A stretch of 64,000 nucleotides of DNA from Bedellia somnulentella (Eukaryota > Arthropoda > Insecta > Lepidoptera > Bedelliidae). The notes below the pieces were generated by a model. It made no database searches and was not told the DNA's origin. It saw nothing but the letters and a program-made list of their open reading frames with translations. Positions 63,216 through 64,000 of this stretch are shown here, one piece after another (position 1 is the stretch's first letter; each line of letters begins with the position of its first letter). A program made the position numbers and the translations under genes. Where the stretch lies: NCBI GenBank assembly GCA_963576735.1, contig OY755177.1, positions 10,354,001-10,418,000 of the forward strand, written 5' to 3'.

Positions 63216-63716
63216 AGTTGAAAGAAAAGTAATAACTATGCATTGCATTACTATATGATTATATATATAAATAAAATTTGCACACCAGGAATTGTATGCA
63301 AACGGCTATTCGTTTTTTTTAAACTAAATACACATCAGGTTCGTTTTAGTAAACTCCGAGTAAATTCATTTATTCTGATTTGATTTGATTTTATGCTAGG
63401 TCGTTAGGGATATAGTAAACAAAATTACAATATGCGAAATACGTAGCTAGCACTGCGTGCAAGAACCCTTTTATTTAATAAAAAATTGAGATTAACTAAA
63501 ATATAGTTGAGGCGTGTGCTCGAACAACGCTGTATGTAGCAATTTGCAGTTTGGAAAAAAATAAAAAAAACATTATAAATTTGCAACAATAATGTTTTAT
63601 TGTTAAAATTTAACAAAATTATAATTATTAGGAACTTGAACATACAATATGAGTAATGAAACATTTAGGAACATAACAGTAATAATTTTAAACAACATTT
63701 TAAATTTTACTCAGTA
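63216..63716. other. AT-rich DNA, nothing recognised
   Basis: No element recognised. CGAACAACGCTGTATG at about 63,522-63,537 resembles the arm of the hairpin at 63,717. Confidence 0.4.
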
Positions 63717-63754
63717 GAACAATGCTGTATGGCACATGACATACAGCATTGTTC
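63717..63754. repeat. Perfect 15-bp stem, 8-base loop
   Basis: GAACAATGCTGTATG, loop GCACATGA, CATACAGCATTGTTC. It is too short for an animal microRNA precursor and not followed by a T-run. It sits about 170 bases before the putative splice acceptor. Confidence 0.9.
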
Positions 63755-63920
63755 AAGTAAGCTCTGACAACAAAAGAAGCTTATAATCAGCTCTTCTAAA
63801 ACTAAAAGTAGAAATTAAACATCTATTAAGTACTAGCTAAATTAATATAGAACTCAGCACATTCTGGGCGAAGATATTGTGTCATATCAAGCAAATCTTT
63901 CTTTTTCTCTTTTGTTATAG

Positions 63921-64000
63921 GCAACTTAACTTAACAACTGTTGTTAATGATGAGTAAATCCGGGGCGGCAATGGGGCAGGCGGCGCACGCGGATACAGTA
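63921..64000 (+). CDS. Candidate 5' coding exon of an unidentified gene, cut by window end
   Basis: CTTTTTCTCTTTTGTTATAG|G at 63,901-63,921 is a strong splice acceptor: pyrimidine tract then TATAG. The composition then switches from AT-rich to GC-rich. The frame starting ATGATGAGTAAATCC at 63,947 (or 63,950) reads MMSKSGAAMGQAAHADTV and is open at the window edge. An in-frame TAA at 63,932-63,934 rules out upstream coding in that frame, which supports this methionine as the true start and the first 26 bases as 5' UTR. The nearest good donor in a promoter-like setting is at 44,643/44,644, giving an intron of about 19.3 kb. The protein family cannot be told from 18 residues. Confidence 0.5.

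Noticed and set aside
63717..63754. microRNA precursor
   Set aside because: The stem is only 15 bp with an 8-base loop; flanks do not extend the pairing to the length needed.
1..64000. CRISPR array, prokaryotic operon or phage
   Set aside because: No regularly spaced repeats with spacers, no dense coding; splice-like signals, non-LTR elements and SINEs indicate an insect nuclear genome.
1..64000. LTR retrotransposon or endogenous virus
   Set aside because: No paired long terminal repeats, no primer-binding site and no gag, protease or envelope-like frame was seen; all RT relics have non-LTR motifs.

Overview
The window looks like part of an insect nuclear genome, most likely a moth or butterfly (Lepidoptera). 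The bulk is AT-rich and non-coding, and it is crowded with broken transposable elements of kinds typical of Lepidoptera: RTE-clade, Jockey-like and R4/Dong-like non-LTR retrotransposons, tRNA-derived SINEs and hairpin MITEs. No intact protein-coding gene lies wholly inside. Species, chromosome and gene identity cannot be read from the sequence. Family letters below are labels of mine for families found by comparing copies within the window; no repeat database was searched.

Families. A: SINE-like unit of about 240-250 bp, sense 5' end GCTGTGTAGTGTCGGC, 3' end GCCGTGAGTATATG followed by (TATG)n; about 37 complete, truncated or decayed copies. RTE-a: 5'-truncated ends of an RTE-clade retrotransposon, ending GGCGTGAGTATATG(TATG)n, nearly the same tail as A. 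RTE-b and RTE-c: other RTE-like relics, with GATGA-rich and (GAA)n ends. C: tRNA-derived SINE of about 400-460 bp with a (TTATG)n tail. D: second tRNA-derived SINE. E: tRNA-headed element present in hairpin form. F: palindromic MITE of 137-150 bp with TAA target duplications. G, H and I: longer dispersed lepidopteran-type repeats. In addition there are an R4/Dong-like relic and a Jockey-like relic.

Layout. 1-7.2 kb: nested RTE and SINE debris. 7.6-8.0 kb: GC-richer island of unknown role. 8.6-10.5 kb: G composite, fold-back element and RTE relics. 10.5-17.6 kb: mostly featureless AT-rich DNA with scattered SINEs. 17.7-19.5 kb: dead Jockey-like reverse transcriptase. 19.6-31.5 kb: SINE-rich, including a 493-bp tandem duplication and second copies of G and of the fold-back element. 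31.9-35.5 kb: R4/Dong-like relic on the minus strand, carrying an internal deletion, a LINE tail and a MITE. 35.5-43.5 kb: dense A-family cluster. 44.1-45.0 kb: CpG-rich island with a possible first exon. 45-63.9 kb: would be the first intron, containing a 962-bp tandem duplication, RTE relics and SINEs. 63.92-64 kb: a good splice acceptor followed by an open GC-rich frame that runs off the window.

How it fits together. The best host-gene model is a plus-strand gene with a CpG-rich promoter and non-coding first exon near 44.1-44.6 kb, a roughly 19-kb intron, and a coding exon starting near 63,921; it rests on signals alone. The most interesting repeat observation is that SINE-like family A and RTE-a share their 3' end. 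That suggests RTE-a supplied the enzymes for A, and perfect 10-16 bp target duplications around several A copies fit such a mechanism.
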